DNA of 64,000 nt from Blasia pusilla (lineage: Eukaryota; Marchantiophyta; Marchantiopsida; Blasiales). How positions within the stretch are numbered: position 1 is the stretch's first letter; each line of letters opens with the position of its first letter. A program made the position numbers and the translations under genes. The DNA is taken from NCBI GenBank assembly GCA_050084515.1, contig CM114272.1, forward strand, positions 24,118,001 to 24,182,000, in the 5' to 3' direction. The notes under the pieces were generated by a model, which was not told the DNA's origin, ran no database searches, and was given only the letters and a program-made list of their open reading frames with translations. This document shows positions 21,302-34,439 of this stretch, piece by piece.

Positions 21302-23650
21302 CGTAGCCTTGCTACCTCGCGTGTTCTTTAAACTGTGCTGGGTGATCAAGACGGGTGCAGGTGAAAGAGGAGAAACTGTAAACAGGAATCCCGGAGACTC
21401 GCTTCAAGATGTGAGTTCTTGCCATGTAGTAATTTGTGGAGAGCTTCCGAGTTCCCAAAGCTCCTCGTACACTACCTATGGATACCAAAAGTGCTAGTAA
21501 CCAGGGCCTCAGTGTTGACTTGAATATGCACTCCTGTAGTTGAAGAAAACCCCTGGTGCGACCAGCTCTGCAGGTATTTGTGATTGCGGTAGATAGTTGC
21601 TCGTTCGTTTGCTGATTTCACGCCAGGTACTAGGTAGTGAATCCTTTTGTAGAGGCTCACAAGTGGCTGAAATCTGCCTGCAGCCCCGTCCTTTTTTGTT
21701 TCGTTTTCTTGCTTACAGTTCAACCAGGTCTCCAATATCAGCGAAGGACCGAATCCATCCATATCCCTACAGGTGGCTTTCGGGAACGTATGCTAGTATG
21801 GTCTCAGTAGAGAGTATACCAGCACTGGACAAAAGTCTGAATACCAGAGAAACACTCTCTATTTTACGTTGTGTCCGTCGCGCTTGGATGGTGCTAAAGA
21901 AAAAAGCACCATTCGACATGAGTGAGGAGAAACTTTGATCCGTCAAGCTGCCTCAAGCAGCGTCTGTCACAGCCTCAGGACCAAATATCTTGGCAGGTAG
22001 CGCTCCGGTTGGACGCTGCTGCCTGGAATCGGTGAAGGAGGGAAAAGCGTAAAAGTAGATCGTGAGAGTAGGCGGACCCACTACATGATATGGAGTGAAT
22101 GCCTACCTTAAAGAGTGAGAGTTAATATGGAGCTTTACAGCCAACCTTCCTTGAGCTCACCGGGGAAACTATTATTGACCAGTGCAGCAGCTTCGGTTTC
22201 AAATGACGAATCTAAAATTCGCATCACGTAGTGCCTTCCAGAGAGAGAAAGAGTGTATTCCTCTGCCTGTCACACCCTTTTTCCTAGAGCGACGGTGAAC
22301 ACTACACAAGCAACTGAATCAAGGATGCAGAAGGAAATAAATTCCCTCGTATAATGAGTTTACCTTCGGAATTTATAAATTTCGTCAATGAAAAATTTCG
22401 TGACCGCCACACAGAGCCACATTGAACTTTACTCATTAAGGAGTGCCTGTCGTAGCCTTGCTACCATACACCCCAGGCCCTTTGTTGGACAGTGCTAGAG
22501 ACTGGGCTCGCTAGAGAGAGAGGCAGAAGTGAAGGTACCTTATGGTCAGTAATGAGAGAGTGCGGGTACTCACCATCAGGAGTGTTGGTGCGGAGCTTCC
22601 AACTATCAACAAGATGCTCTTTACTACACTATCTACCTTTCCTGGTCCCCAACACAAGTTACTTACCAGTGCAGTAGCTTTGACCAGTGGATCTAGGCTG
22701 CTGGACGTGTCGAACAGTTCTGGTGTCACCAGCTTGGCAATATCAGTTAAGGCTGTTGCTCCTTGTGTGGGGAATTTTGCACATGTGACAGGTACCAGGG
22801 AGGAACAGTCCACCTTCAGAGAGACTGTTCCTCCCTGGTGCCTATCGTAGCTTTGCAAACATAGACCCCGCCCCCTGTTGGCCGGTGCCAGTCTAGTCTG
22901 CTAGGGACTGGATGAGTACTGTGATGGGCGAAGAAGGTACCATATGAGAGGAGGGAGACACTGACACTCATATACTGTGAGTGTTAACCACACGGAGTGT
23001 TGGTGCGAAGCCTCCAAGTACCAACTCAAAAGCTCCTTACTAAACTATCTAAATTACCTGGTGGGTTTGTTAGGATCCCCCATACAAGTTACTATCAGGG
23101 CAGCACCTGCGGGCAGTGAATCAACGTAGGCTACAAATCGTGTTGGACAGTATTAGTTTTACCAGATTAACAATATCGGCAGAAGCTGTTACACCGTGTG
23201 TCGTGAATTTTGCACAGGTACCAGGCAGTGACGATCGAACTTTAGAGGAGTTGCAGACATTAGGTAGTGCCTATCGTAGCCTTGGGACCAGATCCCCCCG
23301 TTCTGCTTGGACTGTGCTCGAGACTGGGATGAGTCCAGAGAGGAAGAAGTGAAGAAAGCACCACATGGGAGGAGGTAGGCTCTCTCAGATAGTGTGAAAG
23401 ATAACCATAAGGAGTTTAGGTGCGGGACTTCCTACACTCCTAATGTATCAACAAGGAGCTCTTTACAGCACTTTTTACCTTGCCTGGTTTGGTTCTCTAA
23501 TACATGTTATTTATCAGTGCAGCAGCTTTGGGCATTGAACCTTGGCTACTGGACGTGTTGGACAGTTCTAGTGTTACCAACTTCGGAATATCAGCAGAGG
23601 CTGTTCAGGTTCTTCGTGTTGTAAATTTTGTCCAGGTGACAAGTAAGTGA
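21302..23650 (+). repeat. Degenerate tandem (satellite-like) array, unit about 400-430 bp
   Basis: Three clear units begin CGTAGC(C/T)TTG at 22451, 22846 and 23275 (periods 395 and 429). Each contains, in the same order, a GACTGG.ATGAG-type segment, GAGTGTTGGTGCG-type, CAACAAG.(T/A)GCTCTTTAC-type, ACAAGTTACTTA.CAGTGCAG-type, GGACGTGTCGAACAGT-type and GTGAATTTTGCACA-type blocks. A more diverged unit starts at 21302 and scattered matches lie between. No coding content is shared. Confidence 0.75.
22791..22842. repeat. 20-bp inverted repeat in the satellite-like array
   Basis: The arms 22795-22810 and 22823-22838 are perfect 16-bp complements (CCAGGGAGGAACAGTC and its complement). They extend to 20 bp with one mismatch (22791-22810 and 22823-22842), with a 12-base loop. 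The inverted repeat sits at the boundary of two array units. Confidence 0.85.
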
Positions 23651-26600
23651 CTACATGGTTTCATTCCCATCATCGCACAAGTTGCAGGCCAGAGTTTAGT
23701 TGTGTACCCATTCTACTTTTTTTTGGTTCAAAGGGACTGTCCCTGTCCTGACCTTCGACTGAACTCGGGTTCCCCAAAAAGGGATTCCCAGCTAATAGTT
23801 CTTCAGTTCCAGACGTGAATTTCTCTGGAGAGAGGATGAAGTGATGTCGTAGGTACCCCATCTGGACTAAAGCGTGTGAGAGCGAGGGAACTCGCAAAGC
23901 AGTATCGTATGCAGTCGTCCAGTGTGGTTGTAGATTGGATAATCCGATCAAGAACCTTGGGACAAATTTTTATGTACATGACAGTAGAATTGACAACCAG
24001 AGCGGTTAAATAAGGTAAGGTCGAGTTTTCCCACTGCCTTTACTCATTGTGCACTCTGGTTATCGGTTTAGTCTTGACATGTTACGCGAAATGATTGCTA
24101 ATGAGTCGGCAAGTTTTTGGCCATATGATCGTAGATCCACACATGACGCATTCCAAAGTTATTTTTCGTTGGACTTCAAACGCCAGGTCCCCCCACAGAT
24201 TTCACGCGCGTGATATCAATGAGCCTGTTTTCCATTTGCCCACTTGTATAACGAATTAGCATCGACAAATTTCAACCATGCAGATACTGGCACTACGTGC
24301 CAGGTAATCAGCAGTCACATTTCTTCAGTTCTATCTTTCGTACTGTCCAGAGCCCAGACGTGGTCTATCCATATATGCATAAATATGTGTAAATATTATA
24401 AGATGTCAAACCACTGAGGTGAGACGGGTCAATGTGCATATCTTTCCTAGATTCCGCCTCCAACCTCTACTTGGAGACCTAAAAGGAGATGACATGAAAT
24501 TGAGGATGTTCGTACCTCATTCGAAGGTCCGTGGACCTTTTCAAAACCAATTCGAAGAGTTGACTTGTACAGATATGAAGATTGAAGTTACACTGTCTGT
24601 CCCTCTGGCCACGGTCTCTGAGTATCCACCATATCTCAATAACCTTTACAGAGTCAGAGCTACGAGCTCGACTAGAGTTGGAATTACGTAGCAAATGTTG
24701 TTTTGGTTATGATATTCTTCAATTCCCATGGCTTCGGGGCTATCTTGCCTTGCATGAGAACCTGCACCGCAAGATATCAAGGTTTGCTGTGAGTGATTCA
24801 TGTACATACTCCGCATATGCAAGGATTCACCAATTTGCTAATCAGACGCACAAGTGTGGGTATTTTTACAAACGGGAGGGGACTCGATGCACATATTATA
24901 ATAATGTTGGCGTGCTCCATGGCATGGGCTTCATTGACGTAGCAAGAGATAATCTTCCTTTGTTAGGGCAGACGACGTGGAGATTCAAATTTAGCTCCGA
25001 GGGAGATGTAGAGAGCGTCACAACGTAACGCTAAACACGTGTTATTCTCACACAAAAATGATGAGGAAATCGTTCAAACTCAGCAGTAACACTACTTACT
25101 CTTGTTGCAATCAAGGACTAAGTAATTAACAACGACATCAATCGAGACTGCTTCAGCCAAGCTTACTGGGGGTATTAGAGTATATATACATCCCGAACGA
25201 CGGTGCTGGAACTCTTCTGAGACCTAGTAAGAGAAAGTACATATTCATATCTGCGGGGCAGGTGTAAATTGTTTTTGGACTAACCAGGTACTCCACAATG
25301 AAGAGATAGTACTTGAATACATGTCATCTGCTAACGTTGTGTACATCTTACCTTCATACTCTTGAAAGGTATATCACTTAAAGATTCGGGTATTGCTTAC
25401 CATTGCCCACCACCCGTAGGACGGTAGGAAGACCTTTTGCAATACCGAACTGGCCAAAATGCCTGTAAGACCAACAAGGAAATTGATGATGAGTTTCTCA
25501 GTTGCGTTTGGTGCCCTCAAGAAAAGATGCCGATCTGAACAAAATTCTGACATCAATACTTGTGGTAGTGATTCTCATTCACGGACTTCAAAAGTAGAGA
25601 CCACGACCTACGAATGAATGTATTATTCGATTCCGCGATGAAGAGTCTCCTTGAGCCGCATCTACAGTGTACACATCCTCCGCTTCGACACTACTGCTCC
25701 GCCACGGCAGAAAATACAGTTCGAACTTCGTAGAAAATCATAGTCTTTAATCCAACCTTCCAGGAAAACTGTGTCTTCGAGCGAATCACCTCATCACCAT
25801 CATCAATACGAGAGATCTCCTATCGCTCGTATTTGCACCACTCTCCGACTCCGAAGTCACCTTCAAAGGAAGAGTGGTAGAGCAAAACCCTCACGCAGGA
25901 CTTGACAGTCTCTGGTGAAGATGTAGAGACATTTTTCGCTACCGAACATTTCAAATGCACAGCATGTTAGTAGGATTTGTTCGTTCCTGCGGAACTCGTC
26001 ACTTACAACTGCTTGAGGGACGAATTCATGCCATCCTTCAAGAAAAGTACTCTTTTGCGCTTCTACGAAGCTCGTACGTGTGAGAATACGTTTCTATAAT
26101 ATCATATCCGTATCGAGAACGATATGCTGCCAACTTGGATCATTTATTGTCCTCGGGGCGTTCAATATTCCGGAATTTTCTCGGAGGTGGAAAATTCGAG
26201 GTTCCGCACGCGGCTTCAAACCAGTATCTCCCCTGATAGGCTTATCGGGAGCACGGGGAGATACCGGTTTGAGTACTTTTCCACATTCCTAATAGAGGGT
26301 CTCCAGGTTATTCTATTAAGAATCAAGGGTTACGGGAGTTTTATCATAGGAACCAGTGAGGATTTTCCGTTTTTTAATATGCCGTAACTCAAACAGAGTA
26401 GGCCTTAGGAGGTCACTTAACAAAAAATGGACCCATCTTGTGAGAGTTGTAATTTATATTATTGTTGGAGAATGTTTTTTTTTTCAAACACACATGTGTC
26501 TATGATGAAAAAATATTTCTTATTGTTAGGTCAAAAAATCCATATTATTATGAGAAAATGCTTTCTTGATTTGCAAACATGTTTGAATTTGACACGTGAT

Positions 26601-26680
26601 AACTGGTGACAAAAAAATGTTTCACATGCTACGTGCATCGATAAAAGAAATTTGAATTAGTGTGCGGCATCATTAATTTC
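23651..26680. other. Unassigned DNA, no gene recognised
   Basis: Mixed composition. Open frames such as 24582-25028 (+, 148 codons) and 25374-25556 (-) have no motif I recognise. A small inverted repeat GTATCTCCCC...GGGGAGATAC lies near 26222-26263. Confidence 0.4.
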
Positions 26681-26725
26681 TTCCCTTCACGGGCTATACA
26701 CTAATTCTTCAAACATTTTTTATTT

Positions 26726-26753
26726 CCCGTGCATTGTTCGGACACATTACTAG
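26726..26753 (+). mobile_element. Helitron-like 3' terminus
   Basis: CCCGTGCATTG followed by a decayed second arm (TTCGG), then ACACATTACTAG ending at 26753 next to T. It resembles the intact-looking 3' end at 35996-36023. No matching 5' end or coding region was found nearby. Confidence 0.4.
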
Positions 26754-27943
26754 TATACTTAATAGACAACCCCAAAATAATGTTTTACATTCCTAATTTG
26801 TGTGTCAAAAGGGTGATTTTTTAACATTCCTAAGAGATTCAAAAATAGACTAAAGTACTTGCTAGATACAAAAAAATTTCTATTCCAAAAAAAAATTCAG
26901 TGTTAATGTGTTCTGAGTGCCCCACTCGTAGATTTATTGTAAGTCTTTGGCAAGTAATTTTTATCTCCAAGTACTCATAAGAGTACAATAAAATTGCATG
27001 TTGTGAGGAATTGGAAAAGTACTCACAAGTTTACTTTTTAATTGACGTCCATGAAAGTTCAAAGAAAAAATGATTTAACGAAAAAACTAAGAACATGACA
27101 TCCAAAAAAAAAAGGTTAAAATTATGACGATCCAAAATGTGGTATATATAATTTCAAGCTTGTAGAAGTAACAACCCATTATATGTGGCTAGTGCCTAGC
27201 TACTATGCCACGTAGTTGTCTAGATGGACTTGTGCCCGTTGTAGGTGCATATGGCTCCATCATCTCTACTCCTACATATGGCCGTATATACTCAGTGCCT
27301 AACAGGATCCGAGAAGGACTCTCATCACCCTGATTGACTATGAGAATATCACCATATAACTCCAATTGGCGAGTAGTCCTCCTCGTGGACCTTAATGTAT
27401 CCCCATCAACCGCCTAAACTCCTAGCTCAACATCCACATGGATGTTTGGTGTGCCACATGGAAACCATGATCCCCTCTCCTCATGCACGTATGTATATGA
27501 TGCTACCATATTTATTCAAGTCAATATTAGTTCCCAAAATATCAATAACTTGGAAATTGTAGCTATGAAGGATCTTAGAAGTGATTTAGTAATATAATAA
27601 GGTCAAGAATATGTCTCAATCTCCATTGTCTACATGCAATCACCAAAAAATTCTTCTTATCTTCTAAAACTCCCCTAGATGGTTGTTGAGATTTTTTTTT
27701 CCAAAGATGAAGTTTTCGTCATCCCACATATCTATTGCATGTATGCCTCCCAATATGGCAAAGGAACTTATTATCCTTGGATACTGATAGAGCGCTTGCA
27801 TTAGTCAAAATAAACTTTGCAAGACATGTTTTGGCTACAACTCTCCAATATTCCAACCATATATATGCCGCTCAAATTGATTTTCATCCTCTATTGCTTG
27901 TTGGGTAGAGATATTGATGTTAAGAGCATTATTGATGTATGGG
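26754..27943. other. AT-rich DNA, no gene recognised
   Basis: Homopolymer-rich sequence with short open frames only. The last 8 bases (27936-27943) are one copy of the target duplication of the following element. Confidence 0.4.
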
Positions 27944-28563
27944 CAAGGTTTCACATGGACTTATGCCTATCCCTATATAGCTAGCACAGACATGTCTGTG
28001 CAGGCCCGGGTACCCACACCTGAGCCCGTAATGTAGACTCAGGCTTGGCCAACCTGCACCCATTTTGTAACCCGCATCAAGCCTACTTGCGGCCCGCACC
28101 AACTAGCAACATCCCCGCACAGGGCCTGCCACCAAGGTTGCATGGAAACGGACAAGCTGGCAATGGGACGGACATATCCATGAACATACCCAACGTATCC
28201 CCCGCTCCCACCTAAGCCCGCACCCAAGCCTACCCGCCGAGCCCGTGATTAGACCTCGGTTCGTCTAGCCCGCACCCATTGTATAGCCCGCATGAAGCCC
28301 GCGCGGTGGGCTGTGGGTACCCGAGCCCACACGAACATGTCCTACGCAACCTTGCCTGCGGTTGAGCCACCTTGCACCAGCCCGCACCCGGGCTTGATGG
28401 GGCCAGGCAAGGGCTCATAGCCTCCACACCCATTCGACCTTTGCCGTGCCAAGCCTACACCCGTTCTTGCATCCTCAGCCCATGCAGGTCATCGGGGTGC
28501 CAAGAAAACCCGGGCAGGGGACCCATTGGGCATGTCCAGATTTTTTGTTTGTGTGCAACCTTG
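27944..28563. mobile_element. Non-autonomous hAT element, 620 bp, GC-rich interior
   Basis: The left end CAAGGTTTCACA and the right end (read inward from the other side) CAAGGTTGCACA form terminal inverted repeats. The element is flanked by a perfect 8-bp direct repeat, TGTATGGG (27936-27943 and 28564-28571). Eight-base duplications are the hallmark of hAT insertion. The interior is built of repeated GCCCGCACC/AGCCCGC-type motifs and has no transposase. An internal CAAGGTTGCA (28132-28141) suggests a nested or rearranged family end. Relatives lie at 56.6-59.0, 60.25 and 60.95-61.63 kb. Confidence 0.85.
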
Positions 28564-31500
28564 TGTATGGGGATGGGGCATAGAGTCATAGACCCATGCA
28601 CGATGCTTCAGATTGATAGTTGTCCAAGTTGTGTCCTAGGCTAGGCTCGGGGACGTAGATCATGGTAGACTACACCAAGCCATAGGTTGTCGTGTTATAC
28701 ACATATCAAATTGTATGAGAGTGTAGATTTGAGTGTTACATGCTTAGTTTTTGGGTGATAGATTTTCCCTATTGAGAGCGAGAGCGAGAGCGATCGTGCG
28801 AGCAAGGCATGAGGGCCATCACAAAGTCCTTTTGGGATTTTGAGATGCAAGGTACATGGTACTAGAGGGCACTAGAGGGGTTACATGGTTCTAGAGAGTA
28901 CTAGAGGGCTTATATGGATGAGCGTGAATTATAGAGGGTCTTTGCGTGTTGGCCCTCATGCCTTGAGGTCTTTCCTTGATGGAAAACTCCTTCTATAAGC
29001 CCCCTCTTTTATGTGAGGATGACATCACCTTGATCTTCCTTGATGTCATCCTCACATAAAAGAGGGGGCTTATAGAAGGAGTTTTCCATAGTGTCATCAA
29101 GGATATTTGAGTGGTCCTATTAGTTATACGTACGATGGTATGAGATGGATAATCGGGGTGGAGGATCCGAGGGAGGACCATGTAGTATTTTTCAGGGTTA
29201 TGGGGACTATCAAGGTGCACAACTTCATAATAGAGTTTAGGAATTTAGTGTGACTTCTCCAAGGAGAGGAACTCCCAAGAGTTCAACCCTTTCAAACCAT
29301 GGAATGGTATGTTCTAGCTTTTAGAGAGGTTACGCTGGAAATTTTTCATAAGTTATCTAGATCTATCAAGTTCATGATAGAGATCAAGATGTGGAGGCTC
29401 TACTATGATCCACACTACTTGTCATAGACTAAGTGGATCATTTGCAAATAATGAGACAAAACCAGGAGAGGCTACCTCCTCAACCACTCATGATCGATAT
29501 CCATAAATGGGCAAGTTATTCATTGACAAGGGAAATTATTGTCTTAAATCAGGCTTGTCCAAGGTTTTTCCCCATGATCAAGTTCTTTGCTAAGTCGTAG
29601 AGGAACTATTAAGGGGGACAAATCAAGAAGTTGTGGAGCATCCAAAACTTCCATAAGTGGATAGGAGCGAGAGTTTGGATGAGTCATTTACATGTATATA
29701 TTGTTTGATTAGTGTTACTCAAGGAGTGATATAGGCCTAGGCCATCTAGGCATGGTATGGATGTTGGAATATTGTGACCTACGAAGATAGGTGAAGGATG
29801 CAATAATTCTATATCAGACTTCATCTACATTGAGGGATATTTCGGAGTTATTTGAATAGATTGACCATAACATGACAAATAAGAGCGTGACAACCTTCAA
29901 CAATTCAAGAGAGATATTGTGTTGAGTGCTTATACTACAAGTGCAACTATGTGTATTGTGAGAAAGGAGTACAACACCTAGATTTTCATGATGTTATAGT
30001 TAACCTATGCCAAATAGACCAATGCGTCACATCCACATTGCACAGAGCAAGTAGGGATATCAATACCAAGGATCCCATATGGATGTGTAAAGGTACATAA
30101 ATGGAGGTAACCGCAGTGTTTGGTTACACATGGATCTCCAATTTCTTAAAGTGGGGAGGATGGTAGATAGATTCGGCTTCCTTAGTAATTTAAAAATTTC
30201 AAGGTGATGAGGATTCCATTGATTCGGTCATAATAACTCTCTTGGACAATGGGTGTTGGACCATTGGTATTGTGTCGGCACAAAAAGTGATGGGGGAGGC
30301 AAGTATCTTAACATCCATTAGTGATGCTCAAGAGGAGCCTACACAATATCCATTCACAATTCCAACATTACTAGATGGAGCCAATTCGATGTATTTTATC
30401 ACTTGACATATGATAGTGCTGAGGCTTTTATTGACAAAATAGCAATGGCTCAAGTTGTGAAGTAAGGGAGGATGGATCTAGGAAGTATATTATGTTAATC
30501 TTGTTTGGAGATCCAGTGATATGAGAGGCAAAGATAATTTTCACTAAATCATGCAATATGTGTGCCAACCACACATGCATGTGCTTGATGTGTGGGTGGA
30601 ACAAACATTAGCATCTTGTTAGGCCATCTAGAATGCCAGTATATCTTAGTTAAATAATGGCTCTAATTTTTTGTCAAAGTGCATATACTCTATGATCAGT
30701 AGGTTCACATCAGATTGTCCTCACTATGGTGCGCGAGGTAGTGCGGGGGCCTACTATGGAGGAGGAGGAGCATGAGGCATGGCTACACTAGTACCCAAAA
30801 ACTACAACATCTTTGTTTCTACGTAGGAAAGTGGCACCAACATGAGACCCTCAAAGAGAGCTGATGGACCAAAAATAATTGGTAGAGGCATAACATTTGC
30901 CTCACACACCAAAATTCCATGAGGGAGGGGAGGAAACCTTTCAACATGCCTTTGCAAGTATCTCTTTCTATGTAGCGCCCTGGGAATATAGACTTAGTTA
31001 GTTAGTTAGTATTTTAGAAGACTTAATTGAATAATGACTTATTGTGATCTACATGGTATTCATAGTACCTAAGTTTTCAAGTACATAGTGGATGATATGC
31101 AACGAGGACAAGGACTCAAGAGGAGGTCTTCACCAAGTAGGACCTCATAACGTCAATGGCAAGTTCCTAAAACTCTGAAACTAATGTAGTCTCTTCTATT
31201 TAGTCATTTTCATTATAGATACTATCTCCATGTTGTGTATATGTTGCATCATGACATGCCTCATCTTGGTGGACATATGATGGAGGAGGAGTAGAAATAG
31301 GTACACATGCTTGCATTGAAGAGCTATAACGGACTCCATACTTCATTGGATCAGGTTGGAGAAGAAGGCTTCCATTTCAAGGATGGTTCCAATAGCGAGG
31401 GTGAGGATGAGGAAGAGGACTCGATTTTCAAGGAGATCCACCTAAGATAGCGTCTAGTTGCTCTATTTCAGCTCTAAGGAAAACTTAGTACGAGATCCTC

Positions 31501-34400
31501 ATCGAATAGTGGCCCTAGTGCACACTCGTGGCCTATTTGAAGTAGGTATCGCCACACAAGACCAAATGAAAAAAGTCCTATCAGGACCACTATATATTGA
31601 TAATGGACTGATATGGGAAAAGCCTATGCCAATTGGGACATCTTTGGGCATTATATTAGACTTTCTATAGGTCTAGTGCAACCCCACATATGAGGCAGAT
31701 CAAGTGCACGCTAGAGACGTAGGTAAGATATGTGACACGAGTGTTGATGGCACTGCATTATGATTTTTGTACAAATTATTTCCATGTGTATAAATATTTC
31801 ATTAATCGAATCATTTGATAAAAAAATACCTATGTATTGAATGAAAATATTTTCACAAGCATGAAACTCAATCAAAGAATTGGAAATCCAAAATATTGCA
31901 AGCCTCTTACAAGTCTTGTTATAAGCCAATTGCAAGTCTAACTCATAAATAACTTACACTCAAGCCGCAAAGTTATGAAAAAAGTGTGATTCAAGTCATA
32001 AGAAGATAAAGTGTAATATAATCAAAATTTTAGCCACATCATAGTCACTAACAACAACTTGAATTCTCTTTTTCGTGAGTGAATTGCAAGTGCAAGACTC
32101 ATAATGTTACAAGTCTAGTGTGGTTGTATTGCATGTGAATTGCAACTAAGGTGTGAATTTCAAGAATTATAAATTGGCTACGAATGTAGGAGTGAAATCC
32201 CTTGTAATTAAGTGATGAAGGTTTGTCATATACCCACTCTCTTAAATTTCCATCTTGTATGGCGCAGAAGCCTGCAATCCATAGGTAATGCTCATATTAT
32301 TAATCTACATCCAAACACACTCACAATAGCCATGATTAGGATCAACAAGCCTTGCGTCTCATGAGTGTGTGTCTTGGGTTATCCCTCAAGCTCAATAGAT
32401 GTAGAAAATTTCAGATATTGACCTAACCCCTGACTCCCCAACACATGCAAGACATTCGAGACTCCAAAAAAAATCTTTTATAGTGTAGGGATTTGAAACA
32501 ACACTAATATGCACGCTTGGCGGTCCCTAACTGCCAAATGGATGTTAAATGAGTTTCAAACAAAAACTCTACATCTGAGCCCCAAGTTGAAGTTCAAGGT
32601 TAGCACCCACAACTAGATTACCTAGACTTGGCTTGGTATGAAAATCCCAATGCTAACCTCTCAATCCATCATGAGTCCTTGGTTCAACCTCTATGGTTCT
32701 CAAGATAGGGTTCAAGTTCCAAACTCCCCTAGAGACCCTCTCTCTTATATATAGTTCTATAGAAATCACCCCCTTCCTTCAAATTCATTCAAATAATCCC
32801 TCTTAGTTGCTTCTTGTGGGCTACTTGTGGGCTAGGCACTCAACACAAACTATCCTTACAAAAATTTTGGGCCCATTTCAAGACTCCTACTATTGCATTG
32901 ATGAGGATATTTGGTGCATTGGAACCGGATCCTCACAAGCTTAGCAATGCCACCTTACTCGTCTCAAATGCATCTTTGGTGTAGCTACTATGGCCTCAAA
33001 GGTGGAAATCTATCAAATTCCAAACTAGGTTGCAATCTCCTCGAAGTGTAACTCTTGTGGGAATTGAGCTCTTCTCGGTTTCCACCTTATGTTTAGTCAT
33101 GCTCTTCTGGATCACAATTATCATCATTGGAGATGCACGTTCAAGCTCATGTCTTGCCAATAACATCTTCACACATTTCTATCCTAGTATGAGCCCACTA
33201 AAGATTTTGATGGTCCCCACTGGTGCACGTTTGGTTATGAGGATTGCGACCATATTTGAAGAGGTTTTGCAATTAATTGTCCCATCTCCACTTGTATGAA
33301 AATTTTAATTTGAAACACAATGGTGAAAGATTAATAGAAAGTACTAAGCATTTATATCTTTGGGATCATGTAGTAACCTTTCTAATGGGGAAAATTTGCT
33401 CTTTGGATGATGGGACAAAGAGCACTATGTGTGTAGAGTGTAGGATGAAGGAGACCAAGAGGGAAGAAGTAAAGGAGATCAATTAAGCTCAACCATGCCC
33501 AAGCAGGAATTGCAATAAGAGGAGTCATGGGGTTAATTAGTGAAGGGCCATGCATGGATCAAGAATACCATTGATGTCTTTTGATCCCTCTAACAGAAAA
33601 CACCACAAGGTATGCAACAAAATTAGGTACTTCAATAAAAGAAGAATCACAAGAGGAAGAAGTGGGGGAGGATGATAGAATACGATGTGGAGGTAAGTAA
33701 ATTAGGGAAAAAATTCCATGGAATTAGAAACAAGTCAGGACATATGCATCCTTGCAATTCCCAAGAAGGTAATGGTACACAAACTTCTATACTCTCCCTT
33801 TGGAGAGTAGATTCCATTTTTTGGAAAAAAAATCCTCAACTTTGATTCCTCACATTGGTAGTCTCCTTCCTCTAAAATTATGGTGTAGATATCTTTTATT
33901 AATTTATTCTATAATCTAAGGAAGGAATTGTGGAAAAGTGGGTTCTAAAAGAAGTGAAGCCACTTCTCGCGAAGGTAATCCCAGGCAATCTCTTGTAGGA
34001 AAAAACCAAGAAAAACTACTTCCTCCTGGACATGGCCCATCCTATTTTAAGGATATGATTTGATCTTATTTTAATCTGGTTTACATAGGACATATGTTTG
34101 ATCATAATTCAAATATTATTAACGCTTTTGACACATGTAATCATTCGTACAAGCATGAGTGGAAATAAAAATGCAAGTGGGGGTTCTCTAATTTGGAGAA
34201 GAAAGTGGAATGGGAGAGCGTAATGGAGCCGAAGAAAGTGCAACGGGAATGGGAAAGTTGGAACATGGGGTCAGTGCCGAAATGGAAGGGAACGAGGGAG
34301 AGCAAAGTTGTTGAAGGTTGGAAATACTAAGTAGGCTTGCATATTTGTTTCCTTTTTCTTATCTTTGACCACCGTGCATACTTATGCCGATGCATCGCAT
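28564..34400. other. Unassigned repeat-like DNA with many stops
   Basis: Mostly AT-rich. A GCGAGA-type microsatellite lies at 28779-28792 and CTAGAGGG repeats at 28863-28936. Around 30700-30770 a frame reads DCPHYGARGSAGAYYGGGG, which could be a gag remnant, but I cannot assign the region. There are short AT-rich frames at 31458-31670 and 33030-33299. No gene is supported. Confidence 0.4.
28981..29087. repeat. Perfect 47-bp inverted repeat with 13-base loop
   Basis: 28981-29027 and 29041-29087 are exact reverse complements. Beyond a small interruption on the right, a further 7 bp (CCTTGAT/ATCAAGG) can pair. No recognisable terminal motif or flanking duplication was seen. Confidence 0.95.
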
Positions 34401-34439
34401 AGAGTTCTTACTATTATATCTAACATGGACATGATATTT

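Noticed and set aside
22511-22858. Open frames on both strands in the satellite array (115 and 102 codons).
   Set aside because: They are not conserved in the neighbouring units, so they are chance frames in a repeat.
28039-28644. Ala/Gly/Cys-rich frames on both strands.
   Set aside because: They come from the GC-rich tandem motifs of the non-autonomous hAT element.
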